From positions 1,612,001-1,676,000 of the forward strand of contig NZ_JASF01000005.1 of the NCBI RefSeq assembly GCF_000622405.1: a stretch of DNA of 64,000 nucleotides. Direction: 5' to 3'. Below the pieces are notes generated by a model. The model was not told the DNA's origin. It searched no databases and saw only the letters and a list, made by a program, of their open reading frames with translations. The stretch comes from Sulfitobacter donghicola DSW-25 = KCTC 12864 = JCM 14565 (GTDB taxonomy: Bacteria; Pseudomonadota; Alphaproteobacteria; Rhodobacterales; Rhodobacteraceae). Each line of letters begins with the position of its first letter. Within the stretch, counting starts at the first letter, position 1. A program made the translations under genes and the position numbers. Shown in pieces: positions 25,227 to 32,852 of the stretch.

Positions 25227-26147
25227 ATGAGTAGAACCTTCGAAATTGGAGAGAGTGGTTTCCCTGATTTAGCGGGCATGATGCTGATCACAATTCAGGC
25301 CTTAAAAGAAATGGGTGGCTCGGCTGCTATTTCTGAATTGGATGAAAAGGTTGCTGAGTTAGAAGGGTGCTCTGAAGAGGAGCAATCCTATATGATGTCG
25401 GACGGGAACAGTCCTCGGTTGAACTATTATTTGGCGTGGTCCCGAACTTATCTAAAAAAAGGGGGAGCATTAGAAAACTCAACAAAAGGAGTTTGGTCGC
25501 TAACCAGCGCTGGTTCTAATGTTACTTCGTACCAAAAATCCAAACACCTTTATGATCTTGTTCTAGCAGATGAGCGAGAGAAGGCCCGTGAAAAACGGCA
25601 AGCAAAGAATAAGAGCCTAGCTTTAGAAAAAGTTGTTGTCCCACAAGATGTTTCGGAGTCTAAAAATACACCCGATCGTCCATCTGAGCTGACTTGGGAT
25701 GAAGTGCTACTGTCCGTGCTGCGTAAAATGGACCCAAGTGCCTTTGAAAGGCTTGCTCAACGGCTTCTAAGGGAGGCTGGTTTTACAAAGGTTGAAGTGC
25801 GTGGAAAATCAGGGGACGGAGGCATTGACGGCGTCGGAGTTCTTCGGGTTAATCTGGTATCGTTCCAAGTATATTTCCAATGTAAACGGTACAAAGGTGG
25901 CGTTGCTGCAGGGGAAATTCGGGATTTTCGGGGGGCAATGCAAGGGCGGGCGGATAAAGGGTTGTTTATTACAACAGGCCATTACACTGCCCAAGCTCGT
26001 GACGAGGCTACTCGGGATGGTGCTACGGCGTTGGACTTGATTGATGGTCCGCGGCTTTGTGAGCTTTTGAAGGAAAATGGACTAGGTGTTTCGACGAAGA
26101 TGGTTGAACAGGTCCATATTGATACATCATGGTTTGAGGGTATTTAG
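25227..26147 (+). CDS. mrr: Mrr-type restriction endonuclease inserted in the AAA+ cluster
   Basis: The 306-residue protein has an N-terminal winged-helix domain as in Mrr proteins (DLAGMMLITIQALKEMGG, then YYLAWSRTYLKKGGALEN). From about residue 165 a PD-(D/E)xK nuclease domain follows: DPSAFERLAQRLLREAGF, GDGGIDG with Asp201, and FQCKRYKG with Gln218 and Lys220. Mrr enzymes are type IV restriction enzymes cutting modified foreign DNA. The gene is visibly richer in A/T and uses different codons (TTA, AAA, GGA) from the flanking genes, and it separates genes otherwise joined by overlaps. It probably entered by horizontal transfer. Its TAG is directly followed by the ATG of the next gene. Confidence 0.88.
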   Translation: MSRTFEIGESGFPDLAGMMLITIQALKEMGGSAAISELDEKVAELEGCSEEEQSYMMSDGNSPRLNYYLAWSRTYLKKGGALENSTKGVWSLTSAGSNVTSYQKSKHLYDLVLADEREKAREKRQAKNKSLALEKVVVPQDVSESKNTPDRPSELTWDEVLLSVLRKMDPSAFERLAQRLLREAGFTKVEVRGKSGDGGIDGVGVLRVNLVSFQVYFQCKRYKGGVAAGEIRDFRGAMQGRADKGLFITTGHYTAQARDEATRDGATALDLIDGPRLCELLKENGLGVSTKMVEQVHIDTSWFEGI

Positions 26148-27515
26148 ATGAACCGCCTCATCCGCGCCGGCCTGATGTTCGGCAACCTCTTTCATGTCCA
26201 CTCGCCCGCGCTGGTCGAGCGGTATAACCGCGCGCTGCATCATCTGACGGGGCAGCGGACGAAGCTCTCTGATTTCTACGTCGATATCTCTGGCTATTCG
26301 CCCGAGGTCGGGGATGAGTTGGGCGATCCGCTGTATCTCAACCACAAGGGCGTGAACCGTCAGTTTATCTTGCTGAGTGTGGATCAGCGTACGGCGCCGC
26401 TGCTCAATACGCAGTTCTCGACCTCCAAGGCGATTTTGCAGGAGTTCATCGCGGAAAACGAGGCGGCGCTGTTTGCCCTCACGGCCAAGGATGCCGTCGC
26501 GGGAGAGCTGGTGAACTCGGTCTATGATGTGTCTGACCCCAAGCGCCTGTTTGATATTCGCCGCATCACGATTGACGCCGACACCACAGGCGGCACCGTC
26601 AAAGACGCATCCAAACTGGCCGAGATGGTGGACCAGTTTCGCGATACCGATGACGGGTGGTACGATGATGTGCTCATCGCCGAGATGATCTCGCTTGCGG
26701 GTAAGACGGGGGATGTTGTGCGCAATCCGGTCAAGCTCAAATCCATGAGCTTTGATCAGCGCAATTTCTGGACGGCGCATTTTGGCGGGCTCTATGTGTT
26801 TCAGGATGTCGAGCACCCCGCCGTGATCGCCAGTGAAAGCAAAGAAGACCTTGGCGATATTCCGATGGAGTATGTGTTCGACACCTCCCAACGTAACCGC
26901 ATCGCCCAGTTCTTTCGCCTGAACGGGTTGACCGAAACCATCCTAGAGGCGCGGGGGATTAAATCGGCTGCGATCCTGCGGCAAAAGTTGGACTTTGTCC
27001 TGATTGACGCGGTGGCGGGGCAGGGCGCTGATCTGAGCGACCTGAGCCGTGGTGATCTGCGCCGCCTTGCGCGCCAGCATGCGGATAAACTACCGCCCGA
27101 ATTCCACACGCTGGGGCAGTTGGTGAATTGGGCCGAAAATGGCGGTGCTTTTCCCAGCATCGACAGCGATGATCCGGTGTATTTCTATACGCTGCGCGCC
27201 GCCGATACGCCGGATGCCGAGCTGGTGAATATGCTGCTGGCGCAGCTTGCGCCAAAGGACATCCGCCAGCTGTTTATCTGCCACAAAGACCTGTTCTATG
27301 AGACTTATGCAGGCTGGCCCGAGGCCAAAAAGGCCTATGTTGCTGATTTTCTTGAGCGCGAGTATCAGGTGGACAAGGCGGGGGTGCGTGACGCACTATT
27401 TGGTCATGAACCCGCGTTAGAGGCACCACCGCTGCCACGTAAACGCAAAAAACCACCCCCCGTGCCGGACCGCATCGCGGCAGTTGGCCCTTGGGGCGCT
27501 GTGAAGAGGAGATAG
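26148..27515 (+). CDS. Protein of unknown function in the AAA+ cluster (possibly DUF6638)
   Basis: The 455-residue protein begins MNRLIRAGLMFGNLFHVHSP, and its ATG directly follows the Mrr stop. It has blocks such as KLSDFYVDISGYSPEVGDEL, LNHKGVNRQFILLSVDQR and GQLVNWAENGGAFPSID, plus a long helical C-terminal part ending in a Pro/Lys-rich tail (PPLPRKRKKPPPVPDR). I see no membrane helix and no catalytic motif. It may be the family called DUF6638, of which I am not certain. Base composition again resembles the AAA+ gene rather than Mrr. Confidence 0.82.
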   Translation: MNRLIRAGLMFGNLFHVHSPALVERYNRALHHLTGQRTKLSDFYVDISGYSPEVGDELGDPLYLNHKGVNRQFILLSVDQRTAPLLNTQFSTSKAILQEFIAENEAALFALTAKDAVAGELVNSVYDVSDPKRLFDIRRITIDADTTGGTVKDASKLAEMVDQFRDTDDGWYDDVLIAEMISLAGKTGDVVRNPVKLKSMSFDQRNFWTAHFGGLYVFQDVEHPAVIASESKEDLGDIPMEYVFDTSQRNRIAQFFRLNGLTETILEARGIKSAAILRQKLDFVLIDAVAGQGADLSDLSRGDLRRLARQHADKLPPEFHTLGQLVNWAENGGAFPSIDSDDPVYFYTLRAADTPDAELVNMLLAQLAPKDIRQLFICHKDLFYETYAGWPEAKKAYVADFLEREYQVDKAGVRDALFGHEPALEAPPLPRKRKKPPPVPDRIAAVGPWGAVKRR

Positions 27516-27519
27516 GCCG

Positions 27520-27786
27520 ATGTTCGCACTTGCCCGATTGATGGTTGTCGGATTCATCGTGCTGTCGGTGATCTATGTCTGCCTGTCGCTCTATTCCCGC
27601 GCGGTGCGCAAAGGTAAGCTGCGTGCCGAATGGCATGAGGGACCACAGGACCAGACATTGGAAGAGTTTTTGGACGAGGGGCTGGAGGACTATGACCAAT
27701 CCTTGCGCCGAAAATTGATCCTGTCTGTCTATGTTATTCCGGTGATCCTTGTGTCAGTGATCATCTATCTTACAAATTTTAGTTAA
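27520..27786 (+). CDS. 88-residue two-helix membrane protein
   Basis: Only 4 bp separate it from the preceding gene, and AGGAGA lies before its ATG. It has a membrane helix at each end (LARLMVVGFIVLSVIYVCLSLY and LILSVYVIPVILVSVIIYLTNF) joined by an acidic loop (DQTLEEFLDEGLEDYDQS). With both helices crossing, this loop is likely cytoplasmic. It is conserved-looking and in operon position between the 455-residue protein and the DUF1523 gene. Its function is unknown. Confidence 0.75.
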   Translation: MFALARLMVVGFIVLSVIYVCLSLYSRAVRKGKLRAEWHEGPQDQTLEEFLDEGLEDYDQSLRRKLILSVYVIPVILVSVIIYLTNFS

Positions 27787-27797
27787 AAGGGTTCCAC

Positions 27798-28430
27798 ATG
27801 TTTGGTCTTATCCGTTGGGTGTTTTGGATTACGGTTTGGGTGCTGATCGCAGCGACCTTCCACTATACGCTCCCGCAAGTTGACATCGTTCGGGTTACGG
27901 ACACCTATGAAAAACGTGTCGACCCAGGTGAGAACTCGATGTTTTGGGCGCAGGCTGATGTTGGGTCTGATGGGACGGTCGCGAACCGCGATGTGTTTTT
28001 TATCCAGACGCGCCGCGTTAAGGGCGATGTGATGGTCTACCGCAATGAAGACACGGGTTGGGGATGGCCGCCGTATTTTAAATTCGACACGTCCAACCTG
28101 CAGGCTGAGGCGGGGGATTTGAAATCAACCGAGGAAGAGCCCCGTTATGTCGCGATCAAACACTACGGCTGGCGCAATGAGTTCCTGACAATTTTCCCGA
28201 ATGCGATCAGCGTAAAGCCTGTGGATGGGCCTGATGCGTCCAAAGGTATCCCGTGGCTGAACATCTTTATCATCACCATCTTCTTGACGGTGGTTTATGG
28301 GATCTGGGTGCGCTGGCGTCGGTTCCGCATTGCGCGGATCGATCCGACCATGGAAGCGATCGAAGATGATCTGGCCGATGCGTCGGGTGCTGTTTCCAGC
28401 TGGCTAGGATCGTGGCGTAAAAAGAGCTAG
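27798..28430 (+). CDS. DUF1523 family membrane protein
   Basis: The 210-residue protein has an N-terminal membrane helix (IRWVFWITVWVLIAATFHYTL), a polar domain with the DTYEKRVDPGENSMFW and RDVFFIQTRRVKGDVMVYRNEDTGWGWPPYFKFDT blocks that I associate with DUF1523, and a second helix (WLNIFIITIFLTVVYGIWVRW). The middle domain probably lies in the periplasm. It closes the AAA+ cluster; its stop codon lies inside the terminator hairpin. Its function is not known to me. Confidence 0.85.
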   Translation: MFGLIRWVFWITVWVLIAATFHYTLPQVDIVRVTDTYEKRVDPGENSMFWAQADVGSDGTVANRDVFFIQTRRVKGDVMVYRNEDTGWGWPPYFKFDTSNLQAEAGDLKSTEEEPRYVAIKHYGWRNEFLTIFPNAISVKPVDGPDASKGIPWLNIFIITIFLTVVYGIWVRWRRFRIARIDPTMEAIEDDLADASGAVSSWLGSWRKKS

Positions 28431-28449
28431 GGCCGCCCCAGCTCTTTTT
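28419..28449. terminator. Bidirectional terminator ending the AAA+ cluster
   Basis: AAAAAGAGCT (28419-28428) pairs perfectly with AGCTCTTTTT (28440-28449) around an 11-nt GC-rich loop, giving a U-run in both directions. It serves the DUF1523 gene (whose TAG overlaps it) and the convergent HIT gene. Confidence 0.85.
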
Positions 28450-28467
28450 CGTTGTTAGATAAAGGTG

Positions 28468-28848
28468 TCAGCCCTTGGGCTGCACCATACGGCCCATACG
28501 TTCGCCGCCAAGGATGTGAACGTGCAAATGCGGCACTTCCTGAACGCCGTGTTCGCCTGCATTGCTGATCAGGCGAAAGCCGTCATTTGCATCTAGGGAT
28601 ACACCCTCAAGGCGGCAAACTTCGCCAACGGCGCGGGTGAAATCGACGATCTCGGCATCTGATGCGGCCGCTGCAAAGTGGTCATAGCTAATGTATGGCC
28701 CTTTCGGGATCACCAAGACATGAACAGATGCCTGCGGATAAAGGTCGCGAAAAGCGAGCGAATGCTCGGTCTCTAACACGGTGGTGTTGGGGATTTCGCC
28801 GCGCAGAATTTTGGCAAAGATATTTTGGTCGTCGTAGGCGTAGTCCAA
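28468..28848 (-). CDS. HIT family protein (HinT-like nucleotide phosphoramidase)
   Basis: The 126-residue protein is a histidine-triad protein. The catalytic HLHVHILGG motif lies near the C-terminus (VPHLHVHILGG), and the N-terminal IFAKILRGEIP is the standard HinT start. HinT enzymes hydrolyse AMP-lysine and other nucleoside phosphoramidates. The start appears to be a TTG at 28848, since AGGAG lies 7 nt upstream and no ATG fits. It lies 11 bp behind the glycosyltransferase gene on the same strand. Confidence 0.93.
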   Translation of the reverse strand: MDYAYDDQNIFAKILRGEIPNTTVLETEHSLAFRDLYPQASVHVLVIPKGPYISYDHFAAAASDAEIVDFTRAVGEVCRLEGVSLDANDGFRLISNAGEHGVQEVPHLHVHILGGERMGRMVQPKG

Positions 28849-28859
28849 AGGGAGACTCC

Positions 28860-30437
28860 TTAGTCGGAAAAAAGATAATCTGTGTTGGTGATTTCGAGGG
28901 CTTTGTCACCCGCGATACCTAGAAACTTCACCAGCTCATCAGCGTTTTCCTCGGAAGAAGCGGATTCACGGATGCGGCAATGGTTTTCAAACTGCGCATC
29001 CCGAATGGCGTCGCTTTCGAAAACCATGTCATTGCGAATGGTGGGTAGAAGACGGTCCAATGTTTCTTGGGAAGTTTGCTCACCCGCTAGGCCAACACGC
29101 ATTGCATGGCCGACAAGGTAGTCATCGGTAAAGCTGCAATCAATTTCCAGAATACGCGTCACTGAGCGATCCGACGAAAAATCTTCCAGCAGATCCAGAT
29201 TGCTGGGGTCCATGCAGACGATCAGGCGGTCGGTTTCAAAATAGTCGAACAGCATACGCATCAACGCACGGCGGTGCCGTGTGCGTTTGCCAATGGTTTT
29301 TTCGATACCGCCAAGGGCGGGCAGCTGGGCGTCTTCTTCGTTAAAGACATATTCGATTGCCGGCACATTTGTGGTCTGCCTGATCCGTTCCAATACGCGC
29401 TTTGCCACGTGCCATTTCTTGCAAACGACAATGAGCAGCTCGCGCTCACGGCCCAGTGTGCTTTCGGTTTCCCAGAACCGCGTCGCAAAACGGCGGCCGA
29501 TCCGACCACGACCAGTAAGGAAACGGAACAGGCTGCGACCTTCGTTACTGATTTGGAAATGCACACCTTGGGCCGCGTATAGCAGCCCTAGACGACGTTT
29601 GAGGTCAGACGCATCTGGGCTGATTTTGCGGGCGAATAAATAGTCCTGACTGAGTAATAGATCGTAGTGATCGTTATAAAACGTCACTGGCATTCCATAG
29701 TCAGTGAACATCAAAAACGTCAGGGTGCGGCCCCTAATCTGGTCTTCGGGGACGAGGTGGCGAACCAAGGTCTGGAAGAATGTTTCGTCCGGAATCCATG
29801 TCGTGCGGAAAAACCGGATGACATCACGGCGCTTTTTGCAAAAATCCAGAATCCATTCGATGGTTTGGCGTCTTAGGCACCACCATTGGCTACCAATCTG
29901 AATTTGCAGATCGGCAGGGATCTCACGCGTGAGGCCCAGCTTTTTCTGAAGATTGAACATGCCGTAAAAGAGTTTCTTTTGCGTCCGTTCATTGAACCAG
30001 TGTCTGTATATCAGGCGTTCTTCTTTCCAGCCAGTTTTGATCCAGTCACTTTCGAAATAGTCAAAGCTTTCGACGAAGTCCGCGTCATTATTATCGAGGA
30101 ATTTATGCGTGTATTCGGCAGATTTAATGGCCATGCAGTCACCTGACAGCATGTAAAAATGGGTCGCTCGCGGGAATGCTTCGACGGCGGATTCAACAGC
30201 ATGCAAGGTCGCCTGAACCAGCGACCATTCACCCCACCCGCAGCGAATGCGTTTTGCGGCAAAGGTAACATTTGGGTTGTCATCAAGTGCGTCGCGAATG
30301 GCCTTGTACTGCGCAGGGTCCGCGCTGGCATCAAAGTGGATCGCCATATAGTCGCCGACAGCCGTCAACCGCTCAGCCTGTTTGATGATGGCGTCGGGGT
30401 CTTTGTGACACAGGAGTATGTAGGCGATTTTTGCCAT
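28860..30437 (-). CDS. Core-2/I-branching-type glycosyltransferase with C-terminal extra domain
   Basis: The 525-residue protein starts AKIAYILLCHKDPDAIIKQAERL, typical of the branching beta-1,6-N-acetylglucosaminyltransferase fold (GT14). It continues with MAIHFDASADPAQYKAI, RCGWGEWSLVQATLHAVE and FYMLSGDCMAIKS. The C-terminal 230 residues form a second domain, which I think corresponds to DUF5928 of Rhodobacterales proteins. It lacks a signal peptide, so it is a cytoplasmic enzyme likely building a surface or lipid-linked glycan. It is divergent from a sulfotransferase gene, which suggests that the two act on one glycan. Confidence 0.82.
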   Translation of the reverse strand: MAKIAYILLCHKDPDAIIKQAERLTAVGDYMAIHFDASADPAQYKAIRDALDDNPNVTFAAKRIRCGWGEWSLVQATLHAVESAVEAFPRATHFYMLSGDCMAIKSAEYTHKFLDNNDADFVESFDYFESDWIKTGWKEERLIYRHWFNERTQKKLFYGMFNLQKKLGLTREIPADLQIQIGSQWWCLRRQTIEWILDFCKKRRDVIRFFRTTWIPDETFFQTLVRHLVPEDQIRGRTLTFLMFTDYGMPVTFYNDHYDLLLSQDYLFARKISPDASDLKRRLGLLYAAQGVHFQISNEGRSLFRFLTGRGRIGRRFATRFWETESTLGRERELLIVVCKKWHVAKRVLERIRQTTNVPAIEYVFNEEDAQLPALGGIEKTIGKRTRHRRALMRMLFDYFETDRLIVCMDPSNLDLLEDFSSDRSVTRILEIDCSFTDDYLVGHAMRVGLAGEQTSQETLDRLLPTIRNDMVFESDAIRDAQFENHCRIRESASSEENADELVKFLGIAGDKALEITNTDYLFSD

Positions 30438-30581
30438 TCAGGAACTATTCACCGTATATTTGCTCGATTGTTTACATAGATAATGGTGAACACTCATTGA
30501 ATAAACAGCAAATATTTGCTTTTGTAGATGAAAAGCTGCCCCCAGAGGTAGTATGAGCAGTATGAGCAGGAGTTTAGCGGC

Positions 30582-31400
30582 ATGGGTTTTCCGGGAACTT
30601 GGATGACCGAAAGTGAGAGCGTTGTGTACAGGGTTGTCCCAAAGTGCGCATGTTCGACCATCGGGCAAATCATGTATTATTCTGATCATGGTGAGTTTTT
30701 TGATGGTGACATCCATGATGCAAAGGGCGGAATGCACAAATGGGCCCTCGACGAAAGCCAAGAGCCGATTTCGCGAAATGTGCAAAACCACCAATCGTTT
30801 GCGTTCACTTGTGTGCGAAATCCTTACACGCGGATCCTGAGTTCGTTTTTTGATAAAATTTGCGGCATCCAGCGTAACGGGCGCCGTTACCGTGGCAATT
30901 TGGTCCCGCTTTTGGTTCAGAAATACGGGATCGAAGTCGGCGGTGACGACGGTAAACAAGAGTTTGACCAGATCGCCAGCTTTCGCCGGTTTTTGTTGTT
31001 TGCGCGTGATACCATCCGCTGGCGCCGCCCCATGGACCCCGATATTCACTGGTCTGGGATGTCAGGGCACGTCAGCACGTTTATCGTGAATGGTGGCCGC
31101 TATGACAAAATTATTTGGACCGAGGCATTCAATGACGGCATGCAAGACGTTCTTCAATCGGTGGAAACACCGCATGCAATCGACCTAGCCAAGATTCCCC
31201 GCTTTAACGAAAGCGAAGGCCACGGGCCAAAACGCGCGCATCCAGTCGAAGACTATTTCGACGATCTTTCGATGCATCTGGTTTATGAAATCTACAAGCG
31301 GGACTTTAACCTGTTTAAGTATGATTTCGAGAACCCCGGGAATAAAATGCCGATTGGTGAGATCGACCTTGATGAGGTTCACGCCAAGCTGGGTGATTGA
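30582..31400 (+). CDS. Sulfotransferase family protein
   Basis: The 272-residue protein has the PAPS-binding signatures of carbohydrate sulfotransferases. The 5'-phosphosulfate loop is VPKCACSTIGQIM (residues about 18-30), and the 3'-phosphate motif is FTCVRNPYTRILSSFFDK. Such enzymes move sulfate from PAPS to a sugar or other hydroxyl. AGGAG lies 10 nt before the ATG. Two copies of GTATGAGCA (30551-30568) lie just upstream. No membrane segment is present, unlike Golgi homologues. It is divergent from the branching glycosyltransferase and 42 bp before the FAH-family gene. Confidence 0.85.
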   Translation: MGFPGTWMTESESVVYRVVPKCACSTIGQIMYYSDHGEFFDGDIHDAKGGMHKWALDESQEPISRNVQNHQSFAFTCVRNPYTRILSSFFDKICGIQRNGRRYRGNLVPLLVQKYGIEVGGDDGKQEFDQIASFRRFLLFARDTIRWRRPMDPDIHWSGMSGHVSTFIVNGGRYDKIIWTEAFNDGMQDVLQSVETPHAIDLAKIPRFNESEGHGPKRAHPVEDYFDDLSMHLVYEIYKRDFNLFKYDFENPGNKMPIGEIDLDEVHAKLGD

Positions 31401-31442
31401 TCCTTGGGGTTGGTTTCCAGCGTATTCTGAAAGGCCTTTGAT

Positions 31443-32138
31443 ATGTCCTATGTGTTTGCCGCTCCACCTCAGGCTAGTTTAGCTGTTCAGGGTGAAGAGG
31501 CCCGTTTCCCAGTGCGCAGGATTTTCTGTGTTGGGCGCAACTATGAGGCCCACGCCCGCGAGATGGGGAATGACCCAGATCGCGAACCGCCGTTCTTTTT
31601 CACAAAACCAGCTGATGCTGCCTGTGACACGCCGTGCACTCTTCCATACCCTCCGCTGACCAATGATCTGCATCACGAGATTGAACTGGTCATTGCGATT
31701 GGAAAGGGCGGGGCAAACATCGCGGTTGATGATGTTGCGAACCACATATGGGGGGCATCTGTGGGGATCGACCTAACGCGCCGTGATCTTCAGGCTGACG
31801 CAAAGAAAACGCGGCGGCCATGGGATTGGGCAAAGGCATTTGACTATTCAGCGCCCATCGCCCCGATCAAGCCGATCAAGGACGTGCCGAGCCTGACAAA
31901 AGGCCGCATATGGCTGGCCGTAAACGGTGAGGTTCGCCAAGACGGTGACATTGCTGATTTGATCTGGTCCGTATCCGAACATATCGCCACGTTGAGCGAG
32001 AGCGTAACCTTGGCTGCTGGTGATTTGATTATGACCGGCACACCTGCCGGTGTTGGCGCTGTTGTGACGGGCGATGTGATCACCGGAGGTGTTGAGGGGA
32101 TTGCAGAGCTTGAGGTCACGATAGGCCCGCGCGCCTAG
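31443..32138 (+). CDS. Fumarylacetoacetate hydrolase family protein
   Basis: The 231-residue protein matches the FAH/YcgM family: FCVGRNYEAHAREMGN, PPFFFTKPADA, the metal-binding LHHEIELVIAIG (Glu ligands), GVDLTRRD-like GIDLTRRDLQADAKK, WDWAKAFDYSAP, and the C-terminal AGDLIMTGTPAGVGAV. Members hydrolyse fumarylpyruvate or acylpyruvates, or decarboxylate oxaloacetate; I cannot tell which here. It is cytoplasmic and follows the sulfotransferase gene. A terminator-like hairpin lies between it and the convergent DUF805 gene. Confidence 0.93.
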   Translation: MSYVFAAPPQASLAVQGEEARFPVRRIFCVGRNYEAHAREMGNDPDREPPFFFTKPADAACDTPCTLPYPPLTNDLHHEIELVIAIGKGGANIAVDDVANHIWGASVGIDLTRRDLQADAKKTRRPWDWAKAFDYSAPIAPIKPIKDVPSLTKGRIWLAVNGEVRQDGDIADLIWSVSEHIATLSESVTLAAGDLIMTGTPAGVGAVVTGDVITGGVEGIAELEVTIGPRA

Positions 32139-32139
32139 C

Positions 32140-32169
32140 AAAACCTCTGACTTTCTAGTCAAAGGTTTT
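32140..32169. terminator. Bidirectional hairpin after the FAH-family gene
   Basis: Arms 32140-32152 and 32157-32169 pair over 13 bp with one mismatch and a 4-nt loop; AAAA at one end and TTTT at the other give short U-runs both ways. It sits between the convergent FAH-family and DUF805 genes. Confidence 0.7.
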
Positions 32170-32194
32170 GCGGCTGGGCTTTTTCACCACAAGA

Positions 32195-32788
32195 TTACTC
32201 TAGGCTGGGTGGGTTGCCCCATTGGTTGGCGTGCGCTTGTGTTTGTCCGCAGAAGAAAACAATCAACACGATCCAGCCAATAATTGGGATGCAAACCAAC
32301 AGGTACCACCACCCAACGCGGCCAGTATCGTGCAAGCGGCGGATCGCTACTGCAGTCGTGGGCAAAACCGTTGCCAAAGAGAATATCAGCCCGATTGGCC
32401 CGCTATCCCCAAAACCGATCATCGTATCCAATATGGCTGTGCCAATGCTTAAGATGAGTGACCAAAGGGTCCACCACCAAAACTGAGACCGTGTTGAGCG
32501 GGTTTTGAAATCTACGTATCGGGCAAAGCCATCCTTCAAGGCACCTAGAAAGGTATTGGCATCGGGCCTTGCAGGATCAACGGTATCGCTGATGGGGGCG
32601 TTAGGGGGCATTGCGCTGGCGTTTTGGTTGTTGTTTGCACGACCGAATGGCAACCAATCCTCCATGCCTTCCTGCCAGACCAACGTGTCTCGACGGATTG
32701 TGCCAACAGTTACCAGTTGATCAAATTCTTCTTGGCTGACTGGGCCGTGCGAGGTCCCCTCAACCGCATAATACCATTCGTTACTCAT
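32195..32788 (-). CDS. GYF-like domain fused to DUF805 membrane domain
   Basis: The 197-residue protein has an N-terminal GYF_2-like domain (EWYYAVEGTSHGPVSQEEF, LVWQEGMEDWLPF), a linker, and a DUF805 membrane domain (RYVDFKTRSTRSQFWWWTLW, then RRLHDTGRVGWWYLL). The C-terminal end is typical of DUF805 proteins (GWIVLIVFFC, then NQWGNPP). About four membrane helices are visible. The family's role is unknown; GYF_2 domains probably bind peptides. It lies 64 bp downstream of the TTC38-like gene. Confidence 0.88.
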   Translation of the reverse strand: MSNEWYYAVEGTSHGPVSQEEFDQLVTVGTIRRDTLVWQEGMEDWLPFGRANNNQNASAMPPNAPISDTVDPARPDANTFLGALKDGFARYVDFKTRSTRSQFWWWTLWSLILSIGTAILDTMIGFGDSGPIGLIFSLATVLPTTAVAIRRLHDTGRVGWWYLLVCIPIIGWIVLIVFFCGQTQAHANQWGNPPSLE

Positions 32789-32852
32789 GATCGATCTATC
32801 CCTTAATTCAATATCCTAATCCTAGACCCCGTTATCAATTGGGGCAACGGTT

